Under the pieces are notes generated by a model. It saw only the letters and a list, made by a program, of their open reading frames with translations. It was not told the origin of the DNA and did no database searches. DNA of 64,000 nt from Eggerthellaceae bacterium (GTDB lineage: Bacteria; Actinomycetota; Coriobacteriia; Coriobacteriales; Eggerthellaceae): NCBI GenBank assembly GCA_015062605.1, contig SUUI01000003.1, positions 1-64,000 on the forward strand, in the 5' to 3' direction. This document shows positions 34,908-44,403 of the stretch, in pieces; position 1 is the first letter of the stretch, and each line of letters starts with the position of its first letter. The translations under genes and the position numbers were made by a program.

Positions 34908-36503
34908 CTACTTCGAGCCGAATACGATATCCAAGCATGCATCGATGCGTGCAAGAACATCTTTGCGCTCCAAGAGCTCTATCGATTCGAATAGCGGCGG
35001 TGACACCATATTGCCGGAGAACGCAACGCGAAGCGGTTGAAGCAGGTTGCGAAGCTTCATATCGAGCGGCTCGGCCAGGTCTTTGCACTTTTGCTCCAAT
35101 ACGGCGCATTCCCATGCGTTGCCCTCGTCAGCCAGTACCGCACGGCAGGCACGCAGCGCCTCTTCAGCGCGTGCACCTTCTTTGCGCAGGATCTTATTCA
35201 CGCTCTTCTCATCGAGCCACACGCACGGTCCCCAGAACATATAGGCGAGCTTGCTCTCGCACTCCGTAAGCGATGTTTCGCGTTCCGCAACGAGAGGATA
35301 GAGAGCTTCGTAGAAGGCCGGATGTGCAGCATAGTCATCGTCGAATGCGGCCCATTGCTCCTCGTTGAGGGGTTCGGGTTCTGCGGGCGGCTCATCTGGA
35401 TCCGGAGTCGGAATGATGGCGGAATGCATGTACGGATAGCCTTCCGAGAACGCGCGTGCAAGCCAGGGCCAACTCTTGCGCACCCACTCTGCAGCACCCA
35501 TCTTCTGGATGTACTGACCGTTCATCCATGAAAGCTTCTTCTCATCGAAGACGGCATCCTTCTTCGTCACACGATCAAGGCTGAAATTGTCACAGATCAC
35601 ATCGCGCGACATGATCGTCGTCTCGCCGTCAAGCGACCAACCCAATAACGCGAGGAAATTCACCATGGCATCGGGTAAGAATCCGCGGTCGCGGTATTCT
35701 TCTACGCTCGTTGCGCCATGGCGCTTCGAGAGCTTTTTCCCATCGGGACCTAGAATCATGGAAAGATGGGCGAAGGTGGGGACGGGTTTTCCGAGCGCTT
35801 CGTAGATGAGCACTTGCTTCGGCGTATTGGAGAGGTGGTCATCTCCGCGGATGACATGTGTGATTCCCATGTTCACGTCATCGCACACCACTGCGAAATT
35901 GTAGGTGGGGCTCCCGTCGCTACGGACAAGGATCATGTCGTCCATGACTTCTGCAGGAAAGCTCATATGCCCATATACCGCATCCTCGAATTCGATGGGC
36001 CCATGGTTTTCTGGGACGGCGAGCCGCCAGACGTGGGGCTCTCCAGCATCGATGCGCGCTTGCGCTTCTTTCTCATCGAGAACGCGGCATGTGCGATCGT
36101 AACCTGCATAGCCACCTTCGGTCTTCTCTGCAAGTGCGCGCTTCTGGTCGAGTTCTTCTTTCGTGCAGAAGCACGGATACGCCGCTCCTGCGGCTTTTAG
36201 CTGCTCGAGCGCATCAGCATAGGTTCCCATGCGTTGCATTTGGAAATACGGGCCGGCTTCGCCGCCGACCTCGGGACCCTCGTCCCAATCGAGTTCGAGC
36301 CATTTCATCGCATTCAAGATAACCTGTACGTTCTCTTCGGTCGATCGCTCGGGGTCGGTATCCTCGATGCGCAGGATGAATGTTCCACCCGTTGCCCGTG
36401 CGAATGCCCAGTTATAGATTGCCGTTCTCGCGCCGCCGATATGCAGTCGTCCCGTTGGGGATGGGGCGAAGCGAACGCGAACACCGGAAGTCGGTTGTGC
36501 CAT
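34908..36503 (-). CDS. gltX: glutamyl-tRNA synthetase
   Basis: A 531-residue class I synthetase. The HIGH-type motif is SPTGRLHIGGARTA and the KMSKS-type motif is KLSKRHGATS. The C-terminal anticodon-binding helical domain is present. It charges tRNA-Glu; many actinobacteria use the same enzyme for tRNA-Gln with the amidotransferase pathway. A clear AAAGGA precedes the start. Confidence 0.96.
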   Translation of the reverse strand: MAQPTSGVRVRFAPSPTGRLHIGGARTAIYNWAFARATGGTFILRIEDTDPERSTEENVQVILNAMKWLELDWDEGPEVGGEAGPYFQMQRMGTYADALEQLKAAGAAYPCFCTKEELDQKRALAEKTEGGYAGYDRTCRVLDEKEAQARIDAGEPHVWRLAVPENHGPIEFEDAVYGHMSFPAEVMDDMILVRSDGSPTYNFAVVCDDVNMGITHVIRGDDHLSNTPKQVLIYEALGKPVPTFAHLSMILGPDGKKLSKRHGATSVEEYRDRGFLPDAMVNFLALLGWSLDGETTIMSRDVICDNFSLDRVTKKDAVFDEKKLSWMNGQYIQKMGAAEWVRKSWPWLARAFSEGYPYMHSAIIPTPDPDEPPAEPEPLNEEQWAAFDDDYAAHPAFYEALYPLVAERETSLTECESKLAYMFWGPCVWLDEKSVNKILRKEGARAEEALRACRAVLADEGNAWECAVLEQKCKDLAEPLDMKLRNLLQPLRVAFSGNMVSPPLFESIELLERKDVLARIDACLDIVFGSK

Positions 36504-36546
36504 TGCGGTTCCTTTCTTGCTTTTCCGATTCTTCTTCGGCTTGCGA

Positions 36547-37344
36547 TTAGCCTATGGAATCATAAGGGCTGTAGTATACGGATTGCTGCGCCTCGGCTTG
36601 GATTTCGCGAGCGCGGACGCGTGCGCGGCGCACGCACTTCGATCCGATGAGGATGAAGATGATGCTAATCAACGCGGAGACTAGCGCCCAGATTCCTGCG
36701 ATTGCGACCCAGAAGCTTTCAGGCAGCATGCAAATCAAAAGCGAGTTCTCGGAAAACGTCCACGTCCCCTCCTTGAATAAGAAGGAGTGGAACAAGGCGA
36801 ATAATCGGTCGAAATCGACGAAGGCGAATACGGCGAGGGCGATGAAGCTTACGATGACGATGCAACCTGATATGATGAGCACGCGCCCGAGGTTGCGCTG
36901 CTTAGCGACCAAGCCGGTGAGGAGCAGAAAGACCACGGCGACGCATGCGATGATCGCAAGCACTTCACGTGCGGTCGTAGCAATCTTGTAGCAGTCATCA
37001 AGATGAGTGAAGGCGCGTTCGTCTAGGACGTATGCGTCCGGCGCGGCAGCGAGACGGGTTCTCGTCGTCTTCGCATAGGGGGTAGAGGCATCGTCATTGA
37101 TCTTCGCTAAGGCGTCATAGAGGCTGTTCTTGCTATGCATGCCGAATGCGTATTCATGCGTTTCCGCGGCAGCTGAAGAGAGCTGTGCACGGCTGAACGG
37201 CGAATTCGCGACATCGCATGTCACGTATGACACCGCTCCCGTCAAACGCGGGAAAGATGAGACAGCGAAGAATCCAGCGGCTATCATCGTTATGGAAAGC
37301 GTGATAGTCGCTAAGAAGCAGATGATGAAGCGGAGTACCTTCAT
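36547..37344 (-). CDS. DUF1461 integral membrane protein
   Basis: About 265 residues with four transmembrane helices. The family pattern includes AFTHLDDCYKIATTA ahead of TM2, and FHSFLFKEGTWTF...LLICMLPESFW ahead of TM4, as in TIGR01906/DUF1461. The role of the family is unknown. I begin at ATG 37344 (MKVLRF); ATG 37359 would add five residues and has no better site. Transcribed toward gltX, ending 43 bases from its start, so it may lie in the same operon. Confidence 0.75.
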   Translation of the reverse strand: MKVLRFIICFLATITLSITMIAAGFFAVSSFPRLTGAVSYVTCDVANSPFSRAQLSSAAAETHEYAFGMHSKNSLYDALAKINDDASTPYAKTTRTRLAAAPDAYVLDERAFTHLDDCYKIATTAREVLAIIACVAVVFLLLTGLVAKQRNLGRVLIISGCIVIVSFIALAVFAFVDFDRLFALFHSFLFKEGTWTFSENSLLICMLPESFWVAIAGIWALVSALISIIFILIGSKCVRRARVRAREIQAEAQQSVYYSPYDSIG

Positions 37345-37669
37345 AAACAACACCCACATATCTCGTTGGTATAGCCTAAAGAGCCGTCTGATCCGGCCTA
37401 AGGCGCTTTTCAGCTAAAACCGCCATGCCTTGCTGCACGGAACATCCGACGATGCCATTATACGCTGGCAGATGATGCGCTTCGCTGTAAAGTCGATTGA
37501 ATGCTCTGCCTTTCCGTGAGTCGCTTAAGTCTGTTTGCCCCGTGTGTGATGCTTGGAGAAAACGTCATCGAAGACTTTGTACGAAAAGCGATAATCGGCT
37601 TTCATGTGGAAACGCGAACAGGTATCATGCTCCATGAAAGACAAAGACAAACTGTGAGGAGAATGATTA
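37345..37669. other. intergenic region between the DUF1461 gene and metK
   Basis: About 325 bases between divergent genes. I looked for a SAM riboswitch in front of metK and saw no fitting structure and no terminator hairpin. A GATAAT at 37590-37595 could be a -10 for metK but lacks a -35. A GAGGAG ribosome-binding site lies at 37656-37661. Confidence 0.4.
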
Positions 37670-38932
37670 ATGAGCGAACGGCAGAATTCCTATCTTTTCA
37701 CATCCGAATCGGTTACCGAGGGCCATCCTGACAAGATTTGCGACCAGATATCCGATGCCATATTAGATGCCCTCCTTGCTAAAGAGGCGATGTTAGAAGA
37801 AGCGGGATATGTCTCGCCGACGGGTGTTCCCGCGAGCTTGAAGAACGTCCGTTGCGCTTGTGAAACGCTTGTCACCACTGGCCTCGTCGTCGTTACTGGC
37901 GAAATCCGCTCAGAGTCCTACATCGACGTTCCCGAGATCGTGCGCGATGTCGTGCGCGATATCGGCTACGACCGTGCGAAGTTCGGATTCGATGCTGATA
38001 CGTGCGGGGTCATCAATGCAATCCATGGTCAGTCTCCTGACATCGCGCAAGGCGTTGACGAATCGTGGGAGGTTCAGCATGGCATGGCGCAGGAAGATTC
38101 GTATGACTCTATCGGCGCCGGCGACCAGGGCATGATGTTCGGCTATGCGTGCAACGAGACGAAAACGCTCATGCCCATGCCGATTTATCTGGCGCATCGT
38201 TTGTCTGAGCGCCTGAGCGCGGTCCGCAAAGATGGCACGCTTCCTCTCTTGCGCCCCGATGGGAAGACGCAGGTTTCGGTGCGCTATGTTGACGGCAAGC
38301 CCACGCAGGTCGAGAAGGTCGTCGTTTCCACGCAGCATTCCGAGAAAGTCGAGTCCGGCGAGCTGTATGACCAACTTCTCGAGCATGTGATAAAACCGGT
38401 GTTTAAGGCGGAAGGCGTTGTCCTTGCCGATGATGCCGAGATTTATGTGAACCCGACCGGACGTTTCGTGGTCGGTGGCCCCATGGGCGATTCGGGCCTT
38501 ACCGGTCGTAAGATCATCGTTGATACCTATGGTGGAATGGGCCGTCATGGTGGCGGAGCTTTTTCGGGCAAGGACTGCACCAAGGTAGATCGTTCCGCGG
38601 CATACGCGGCACGTTGGGTTGCCAAGAACATCGTCGCGGCCGGACTTGCGAATCGTTGCGAGATCCAGCTTGCATACGCTATCGGCCTCGCGAAGCCGAT
38701 TTCGATCATGGTCGATACCTTCGGTACGGCGCATGTTGACGAGGCGATGATAGAACGTGCAGTCAACGAGGTCTTCGACCTCCGCCCTGCAGCGATCATC
38801 GATGAGCTCGAGCTTCGCCGTCCGATTTACCGTCTGACTTCCAATTACGGGCATTTCGGTCGCGAGCTGCCTGAGTTCACATGGGAGCGTACCGACAAGG
38901 TCGATGCCCTTCGTGCTGCTTGCGGTCTGTAA
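37670..38932 (+). CDS. metK: S-adenosylmethionine synthetase
   Basis: A 420-residue enzyme that makes SAM from methionine and ATP. Conserved blocks: [18 protein letters not shown] near the N terminus, [13 protein letters not shown] in the centre, and the P-loop-like [19 protein letters not shown]. Full length. Upstream GTGAGGAGA serves as ribosome-binding site. It is followed 25 bases later by priA. At least two SAM-dependent methyltransferases lie elsewhere in the window. Confidence 0.97.
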   Translation: MSERQNSYLFTSESVTEGHPDKICDQISDAILDALLAKEAMLEEAGYVSPTGVPASLKNVRCACETLVTTGLVVVTGEIRSESYIDVPEIVRDVVRDIGYDRAKFGFDADTCGVINAIHGQSPDIAQGVDESWEVQHGMAQEDSYDSIGAGDQGMMFGYACNETKTLMPMPIYLAHRLSERLSAVRKDGTLPLLRPDGKTQVSVRYVDGKPTQVEKVVVSTQHSEKVESGELYDQLLEHVIKPVFKAEGVVLADDAEIYVNPTGRFVVGGPMGDSGLTGRKIIVDTYGGMGRHGGGAFSGKDCTKVDRSAAYAARWVAKNIVAAGLANRCEIQLAYAIGLAKPISIMVDTFGTAHVDEAMIERAVNEVFDLRPAAIIDELELRRPIYRLTSNYGHFGRELPEFTWERTDKVDALRAACGL

Positions 38933-38957
38933 TCTGGATAGTTAGCTAGGTGCCCGA

Positions 38958-41288
38958 TTGGCGAGGCTCGCATCTGTCATACTCGATATTCCCACCCAGG
39001 CGCTTGATAGCCCCTATACGTATGCGGTTCCATCCGACCTTGACGATGTTGCGGTCGGTTGCGCCGTATATGTTCCTTTCGGGCATCGTCCGGCAATCGG
39101 TTTCGTAATCGATTTGTTCGATGGAGATGCAGCAGACCTCGGAATCAAGAACGTCAAACCAATACAGCGTGTATTGAGCGCTCCGTATTTCAATGAGGGC
39201 GGCGCAGCGTGCGCCCGTTTCCTTGCGCATCGCTATGTTGCTCCGCTCTCGTCATGCATCCGTCTGTTCACACCTCCTGGAGGGGTCGCCCGCTTAAGAA
39301 GCGCGGATGGCGCATGGCATGTCGATCAGCCGTCAGTCGGACAGGTCGACGATAGATGGGTGATGCGCGGGGAGGGATTCGACGAGTACATTCCTCGCAG
39401 GACAGCTGTGAAACAGCGGGCGATTATGTCTGCGCTCTCGAAAGGCGAAGTCCGCGTAGCGGAGCTGACGGCTGAGTACGGTTCTGTTTCAAGCGCGCTT
39501 AAATCCTTGGTCGCAAAGGACGTCATCCGTATCGAGCATCGGCGTAGGTATCGTGGCGATGCTGCGACAATTGCTGCCGATGATTCTGTCGAGGGTAATC
39601 CCGGTGATGCCAAGTCAGCTTTCATTCCTTCGCCCAAACCTGAACTTACGGATGGTCAGGCACATGCGCTTGCGGCTATCGATAATGCAATCGCGCGTTC
39701 GGATGGGCGTGTGGTACTCATCGATGGGGTGACGGGAAGTGGGAAGACCGAGGTGTACCTTCGTGCCATCGAGCACGTTTTGGCAGAAGGGAAAAGTGCC
39801 TGCGTCCTTGTTCCTGAGATTTCCTTGACGCCTCAAACTGTCGCGCGCTTCCGCGGACGTTTCGGGTCGATCGTCGCCGTTATGCATTCACGCATGAGCC
39901 AAGGCGAACGCTACGATCAATGGGATTTCATCCGCTCAGGGGAGGCGCGCGTTGTGGTCGGCGCTAGAAGCGCACTTTTCACTCCCATGAGTAATCTTGG
40001 CCTCATCGTGATCGATGAGGAGCACGAGGGGTCATACAAGCAAGACAGCGCTCCACGCTATGTTGCCCGCGATGTGGCGGAATGGATGGTCAAGCGTCAA
40101 GGCGGAACGCTCGTCTTAGGCTCGGCGACCCCTTCGATAGCATCGTTGTATAAAGCATCCAAATGCGATACGTGGAGCCAGGTATCCCTGCCAAAACGTG
40201 TGAACGGGCGTGATCTTCCCGAGATCCAAGTCGTTGATATGGCGAAGGAGTTCTCCTCCGGCCATCGGCTGATGTTCTCACGTTCTCTGATCAACGCCTT
40301 GGAGACGGAGCTCAATGCAGGCCATAAAGCGGTTCTTCTGCTCAATCAGCGAGGGTTCGCGCGATTCCTTCTGTGCCGCGATTGCGGGTATGTTCCGACC
40401 TGTCCATCGTGCTCGACTTCCCTGACATTCCACGAACGTGGCAATCTGTTGATGTGCCATCATTGCGGATACAAGGAGCTGGCACCAGCACGATGCCCCA
40501 AATGCGATAGTCCGTATCTCAGGCGTTTTGGTGCGGGTACGCAACGCGTGGAAGATGAGCTCCGTGCGCTGCTCGAGAGCTTTACCGGCGAAGCGAAAGA
40601 GGCGCCCATCATTCGCATGGATGCCGATACGACATCGAAGAAAGGTGCGCACCAAAGCCTCTTGGAGTCGTTCGCCTCTGCGCAGGCGGCGGTTTTGCTT
40701 GGAACCCAGATGATCGCGAAGGGACTCGACTTCGATGATGTGACCGTTGTCGGTGTCATCAACGCCGATACGATGCTCAAGCTCCCTGATTTTAGGGCAG
40801 GGGAGCGGACTTTCGATCTTATCGAGCAAGTTGCGGGCCGTGCAGGGCGTGCTGAGCTTCCCGGCACGGTGATCGTGCAAACATATTGCGCAACAGATAG
40901 TGCCATTCGCGCGGCTGCTGCATACGATAGAGATGCATTCCTTGCCGAAGAGCTGCACAAGCGCAAGCTGCTGTACTATCCACCATTCTCGAGGCTTACC
41001 AATGTGTTGGTGTGGGGTAAGGATGAGCGTGCCGTGCGTACGCAGGCTCAAAACATCGAGGTGGGCTTGCGTGGCTGTTTCGAGAAAAGCGACCTCGATT
41101 CATGGGAAGTGCTTCCGGCAACACCGTGCGTACTTGCCCGCCTGCGAACGATGTACCGTTGGCATGTTGTTATCAAATGCGCGCCTGAAGCCGATGTTTC
41201 ATCGGTTATCGAACCGTTCTTCCGCGCTCGTGCAAACGATTCGTTGACTAACGTTGCGGCCGATGTAGATGCCTACGACCTTCTCTAG
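38958..41288 (+). CDS. priA: primosomal protein N' (replication restart helicase)
   Basis: A 776-residue protein. The N-terminal DNA-binding domain (ILDIPTQALDSPYTYAVP) is followed by the helicase core: GVTGSGKTEVYLRAI (Walker A), VIDEEHEGSYKQD (DEEH box), GSATPSIAS and VAGRAGRAELPG. The zinc-binding block between helicase lobes is complete (CRDCGYVPTCPSC, CHHCGYKELAPARCPKC). It reloads the replisome at stalled forks. The TTG start at 38958 follows AGGTG; no better start is visible. Confidence 0.95.
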   Translation: MARLASVILDIPTQALDSPYTYAVPSDLDDVAVGCAVYVPFGHRPAIGFVIDLFDGDAADLGIKNVKPIQRVLSAPYFNEGGAACARFLAHRYVAPLSSCIRLFTPPGGVARLRSADGAWHVDQPSVGQVDDRWVMRGEGFDEYIPRRTAVKQRAIMSALSKGEVRVAELTAEYGSVSSALKSLVAKDVIRIEHRRRYRGDAATIAADDSVEGNPGDAKSAFIPSPKPELTDGQAHALAAIDNAIARSDGRVVLIDGVTGSGKTEVYLRAIEHVLAEGKSACVLVPEISLTPQTVARFRGRFGSIVAVMHSRMSQGERYDQWDFIRSGEARVVVGARSALFTPMSNLGLIVIDEEHEGSYKQDSAPRYVARDVAEWMVKRQGGTLVLGSATPSIASLYKASKCDTWSQVSLPKRVNGRDLPEIQVVDMAKEFSSGHRLMFSRSLINALETELNAGHKAVLLLNQRGFARFLLCRDCGYVPTCPSCSTSLTFHERGNLLMCHHCGYKELAPARCPKCDSPYLRRFGAGTQRVEDELRALLESFTGEAKEAPIIRMDADTTSKKGAHQSLLESFASAQAAVLLGTQMIAKGLDFDDVTVVGVINADTMLKLPDFRAGERTFDLIEQVAGRAGRAELPGTVIVQTYCATDSAIRAAAAYDRDAFLAEELHKRKLLYYPPFSRLTNVLVWGKDERAVRTQAQNIEVGLRGCFEKSDLDSWEVLPATPCVLARLRTMYRWHVVIKCAPEADVSSVIEPFFRARANDSLTNVAADVDAYDLL

Positions 41289-41345
41289 GCGGTAATACAG
41301 CCATTCTTATCTTAGAAAACAAGTTTGTATCACTGTGAATAGGGA

Positions 41346-41374
41346 GTTCATTATTCTTTTCATTGTGATATAAT
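41346..41374 (+). promoter_or_regulatory. candidate rpoD promoter
   Basis: A perfect -10 TATAAT at 41369-41374 with a weak TTCATT-like -35 at 41347-41352 (16-base spacer). The start codon is about 60 bases downstream. Confidence 0.5.
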
Positions 41375-41432
41375 ATCATGTTGCGTTTTTATGCCCTATT
41401 TTTGTATGCATGTGTTTCGAAAGGAAGACAAC

Positions 41433-42926
41433 GTGGCCCAAGCTTCCAAGAAAAAGGCAACAACCGAAGAGACAATTGAAGAAGTCATGACCGAGGTAAC
41501 CCAGACGAAAACCAAGAAGAAGGCTGAGGAGACCTCGGAAGCAACGAAGAAGAAAACTAAATCTACTCGGGCGAAGAAAGCATCGAAGAAGAAGGTCGTA
41601 GAGGAAGCAGCTGAGGAAATCCAGGCAAAGGATGTTGAAACGCCTGTTTCTGAGTCCGCTCCTGAAAGCGCTGTAGAAGAGGCTGCCCGCGTCGCGAAGG
41701 AGATTGAGCAGATCATTGATGCGCACGACGTCGCTGACGAGCTCGATGACGATGCGAATGTCGTAGAGGATCTCGAGGACCTCGAGGCGCCGGCCGTTAT
41801 CGACGAGGATATCGTCGAAGATGGTCCGTCCGTTGAAGACGAGAAGCTTGCAAGTGAGATTAGCTCCGAGGAGGATTTGCTTGAGGGCATCCCCGAAGAG
41901 GAGCTGAAGGCTGCTTCCAATGTCCAGCTTCCTAAGATAACCTCTTCGCGCGTTGCACGGTCCCGCGCACATCGTCGTACGGCCGACACGGGCGTCACGA
42001 TGCTCACGGGCGATCCCGTCCGCATGTATCTCAAGGAGATCGGCAAGGTGCTCTTGCTTACTGCTGACGAGGAGATAGATCTTGCGATGAAAATCGAGGC
42101 CGGCGTCGCAGCGACAGAGGAACTTGAGAAGGCCGAGGAGGAAGGCCGTGAGCTCGATCGTCGCGAGAAGCGCCGCTTAAGCCGCATCGAGCAGGTCGGT
42201 CTTGACGCTAAGCAGCAACTCATCGAGGCGAACCTGCGTCTCGTCGTCTCCATTGCTAAGCGCTATGTGGGACGCGGCATGCTGTTCCTCGATCTCATCC
42301 AAGAGGGTAACCTGGGTCTTATTCGTGCCGTTGAGAAGTTCGACTATACAAAGGGATTCAAGTTTTCAACGTATGCGACGTGGTGGATTCGCCAAGCTAT
42401 CACACGAGCAATTGCCGATCAGGCGCGAACCATCCGCATTCCCGTGCATATGGTTGAGACCATCAACAAGCTTGTGCGCATCCAGCGCCAGCTTTTGCAA
42501 GAGCTTGGTCGCGAACCTACTCCCGAGGAAATCGGGCAGGAAATGGGCCTTCCCGCCGAGCGTGTACGTGAGATTCAGAAGATCAGCCAAGAGCCAGTGA
42601 GCCTTGAGACTCCTATCGGCGAGGAAGAGGATAGCCAGCTTGGTGACTTCATCGAAGACGATGCAGCGGTTGTTCCGCCCGATGCGGCGAGTTTCAGCAT
42701 GCTCAAAGAGCAACTTGGCAAGGTGCTTGACGGTCTCGCAGAGCGCGAGCGCAAAGTTATCTCGCTTCGTTTCGGGCTTGAGGATGGGCATCCCCGTACG
42801 CTTGAGGAAGTCGGGCGCGAGTTCGGCGTTACGCGTGAGCGCATCCGCCAAATCGAGAGCAAGACACTTGCGAAGCTGCGTCATCCTTCCCGCTCGAGCA
42901 AGCTGAAGGATTATCTCGAGAGCTAA
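41433..42926 (+). CDS. rpoD: principal RNA polymerase sigma factor
   Basis: A 497-residue sigma-70. Regions 1.2 to 4.2 are intact: [17 protein letters not shown], the region 2 core [36 protein letters not shown], and region 4 [19 protein letters not shown]. About 180 residues precede this: a Lys/Ala/Thr-rich basic stretch (residues 1-65), then a strongly acidic Glu/Asp-rich stretch to about 175. Such N-terminal tails are usual in actinobacterial HrdB-type factors. GTG 41433 follows AAAGGAAG; an upstream in-frame ATG at 41391 has none. Confidence 0.96.
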   Translation: MAQASKKKATTEETIEEVMTEVTQTKTKKKAEETSEATKKKTKSTRAKKASKKKVVEEAAEEIQAKDVETPVSESAPESAVEEAARVAKEIEQIIDAHDVADELDDDANVVEDLEDLEAPAVIDEDIVEDGPSVEDEKLASEISSEEDLLEGIPEEELKAASNVQLPKITSSRVARSRAHRRTADTGVTMLTGDPVRMYLKEIGKVLLLTADEEIDLAMKIEAGVAATEELEKAEEEGRELDRREKRRLSRIEQVGLDAKQQLIEANLRLVVSIAKRYVGRGMLFLDLIQEGNLGLIRAVEKFDYTKGFKFSTYATWWIRQAITRAIADQARTIRIPVHMVETINKLVRIQRQLLQELGREPTPEEIGQEMGLPAERVREIQKISQEPVSLETPIGEEEDSQLGDFIEDDAAVVPPDAASFSMLKEQLGKVLDGLAERERKVISLRFGLEDGHPRTLEEVGREFGVTRERIRQIESKTLAKLRHPSRSSKLKDYLES

Positions 42927-42949
42927 TGATTAATCTCATATGACTGATC

Positions 42950-42983
42950 GAACGGATGGCAATCTTCGCCATCCGTTCTTTAT
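42950..42983 (+). terminator. intrinsic terminator after rpoD
   Basis: A perfect 11-bp stem (GAACGGATGGC / GCCATCCGTTC) with a 7-base loop is followed by TTTAT. Confidence 0.9.
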
Positions 42984-43049
42984 GCATATCTTCTGTTTGC
43001 CGATTACCGATTCTTCATCAAATGCCTGTGTGCGCTAAAGGGACCGCAT

Positions 43050-43089
43050 TATACTGATGGTGTTACGGAAATTAATTACGTAACACCAT
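43050..43089 (+). promoter_or_regulatory. promoter and NikR-like operator of the FecBCD-type transporter
   Basis: The -10-like TATACT (43050-43055) is followed by a perfect inverted repeat with 11-bp arms, ATGGTGTTACG (43057-43067) and CGTAACACCAT (43079-43089), separated by 11 bases. Its core, GTGTTAC-N13-GTAACAC (43060-43086), equals the operator reported for NikR in Desulfovibrio-type bacteria. It overlaps the expected start of transcription, the classic place for a repressor. A one-mismatch copy lies upstream of the hydrogenase. Confidence 0.65.
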
Positions 43090-43143
43090 ACAGCCTTGCG
43101 TAGGTGGGGCGGGTTAAAGTTCTACGAGAGAAGGGATTTCATC

Positions 43144-44280
43144 ATGGTAAGCGGATTAAAGGAGCGCTCGGGCGCAAAGAAGATGCTTGCGCTTACTGGC
43201 GCGCTCATTGCTTGCATCGCCCTGATGTGCGGCTTGCTTGTCGGTTGTGGTTCTTCTGGTTCCGGCTCATCGTCAACTGGCGGTAAGATCACCGATGCCT
43301 ATGGTCGTTCGATCGAGGTTCCCAAAGACGTTAAGAGCGTTGCGACCGTCGGTAGTGGCGCGCGCATCGTCGTTTATGCGGGTGGTGTCGATAAGCTTAT
43401 TGCCGTGACCGAGATGGATACTAACACTGCTGCTGTGCGGCCATACACAGTCGTATTTGCTGAGAAGTTTGCTTCTCTTCCGACCACAAGCAATGGCAAT
43501 CATCTCAACGAGACGTCCGTCGATGTCGAGAAGATGGTCGAGCTCGCTCCGGATGTCATCATCTCTAGCCGCAGCGCCGAGGAATGCAACCAGCTTCAGG
43601 AAGCAACCAAGATTCCGGTCGTTGGTGTGAGCTATCAGGATGAGGTCTTCGGCGACGATTTGATGAAGTCGATCGAGATCGTCGGCAATGTGATCGGTAC
43701 GTCCGACCACGCCAAGAGCGTTGTCTCGAAGATCAAGGGCTGGAAGGATGAGCTTTCCAAGCTCACGAGCGGCATCAAAGACGACCAGAAGCCGAGTGTG
43801 TATGTCGGTTCTGTCAATTACAAGGGCGCCAAGGGCTTCACAGGTACATACGGCAAGTTCTCGGTGTTTACCGCTAACGGCATCAAGAACGTTGCCGATG
43901 AGAAGGGTGCCACCGGTTGGTTCGAGACCGATTACGAGCAGGTCGGCGCTTGGAACCCCGATATCATTTTCCTGAATCCTGCAAACAAGACCATGCTCAA
44001 CGAGGAATATGCGAATAACACCGAGTTCTTCAATGGTTTGAAGGCAATCCAGAACAACCAGGTGTATACGCTCCCGGCATTCAACATGAACGGCACGAAC
44101 GCTGAGTTGGGCATTTGCGCATCGTATTTTAGCGGTGCTACTGTCTACCCCGAACAGTTCAAGTCCATCGACTTGACCAAGAAATACAACGAGATCTTAG
44201 AGACCATGCTCGGTAAGGCATGCTATGAGGAGCTCGCTGCGAAGGGCATCTCGTTCGGTTCGATGAAGCTTGGCGAATAG
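43144..44280 (+). CDS. ABC transporter substrate-binding lipoprotein (FecB/BtuF-type, probable nickel or metal chelate)
   Basis: A 378-residue lipoprotein. The signal peptide ends in a lipobox (LLVGC) at residues about 32-36, followed by a Ser/Gly linker. The binding domain has the class III (helical-linker) layout: ITDAYGRSIEVPKDVKSV, then VDVEKMVELAPDVIISS, then WNPDIIFLNPAN. Such proteins bind siderophores, cobalamin or metal chelates. The NikR-like operator in its promoter points to nickel. ATG 43144 follows AAGGG. Permease and ATPase genes follow. Confidence 0.88.
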   Translation: MVSGLKERSGAKKMLALTGALIACIALMCGLLVGCGSSGSGSSSTGGKITDAYGRSIEVPKDVKSVATVGSGARIVVYAGGVDKLIAVTEMDTNTAAVRPYTVVFAEKFASLPTTSNGNHLNETSVDVEKMVELAPDVIISSRSAEECNQLQEATKIPVVGVSYQDEVFGDDLMKSIEIVGNVIGTSDHAKSVVSKIKGWKDELSKLTSGIKDDQKPSVYVGSVNYKGAKGFTGTYGKFSVFTANGIKNVADEKGATGWFETDYEQVGAWNPDIIFLNPANKTMLNEEYANNTEFFNGLKAIQNNQVYTLPAFNMNGTNAELGICASYFSGATVYPEQFKSIDLTKKYNEILETMLGKACYEELAAKGISFGSMKLGE

Positions 44281-44342
44281 CCGCCGTTATATTGCGCGCA
44301 TGGGCGATTTCCGATGCACGAACGATAGTTGAATCTATAATG

Positions 44343-44371
44343 GGGGAGCTATGAGAGCGTCATAGCTCCCC
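44343..44371 (+). promoter_or_regulatory. 12-bp intra-operon hairpin after the binding-protein gene
   Basis: A perfect stem, GGGGAGCTATGA (44343-44354) and TCATAGCTCCCC (44360-44371), with a 5-base loop. No T-run follows. Placed between binding-protein and permease genes, it probably protects the upstream message from 3' decay and lowers permease expression relative to the binding protein. Confidence 0.65.
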
Positions 44372-44403
44372 GTTAACAAGAAGGAACGTAACCGCGAAGA
44401 TAC

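Noticed and set aside
37345-37669. SAM riboswitch in front of metK
   Set aside because: No terminator or fitting multi-helix structure is visible in the region.
41328-41370. Inverted repeat TATCACTGTGAAT / TTTCATTGTGATA around the rpoD promoter
   Set aside because: Only 10 of 13 positions match and it overlaps AT-rich promoter sequence, so chance is a sufficient explanation.
41396-42253. 285-codon minus-strand Ser-rich frame opposite rpoD
   Set aside because: It reflects the Lys/Glu/Asp-rich coding of the sigma factor N terminus on the other strand.
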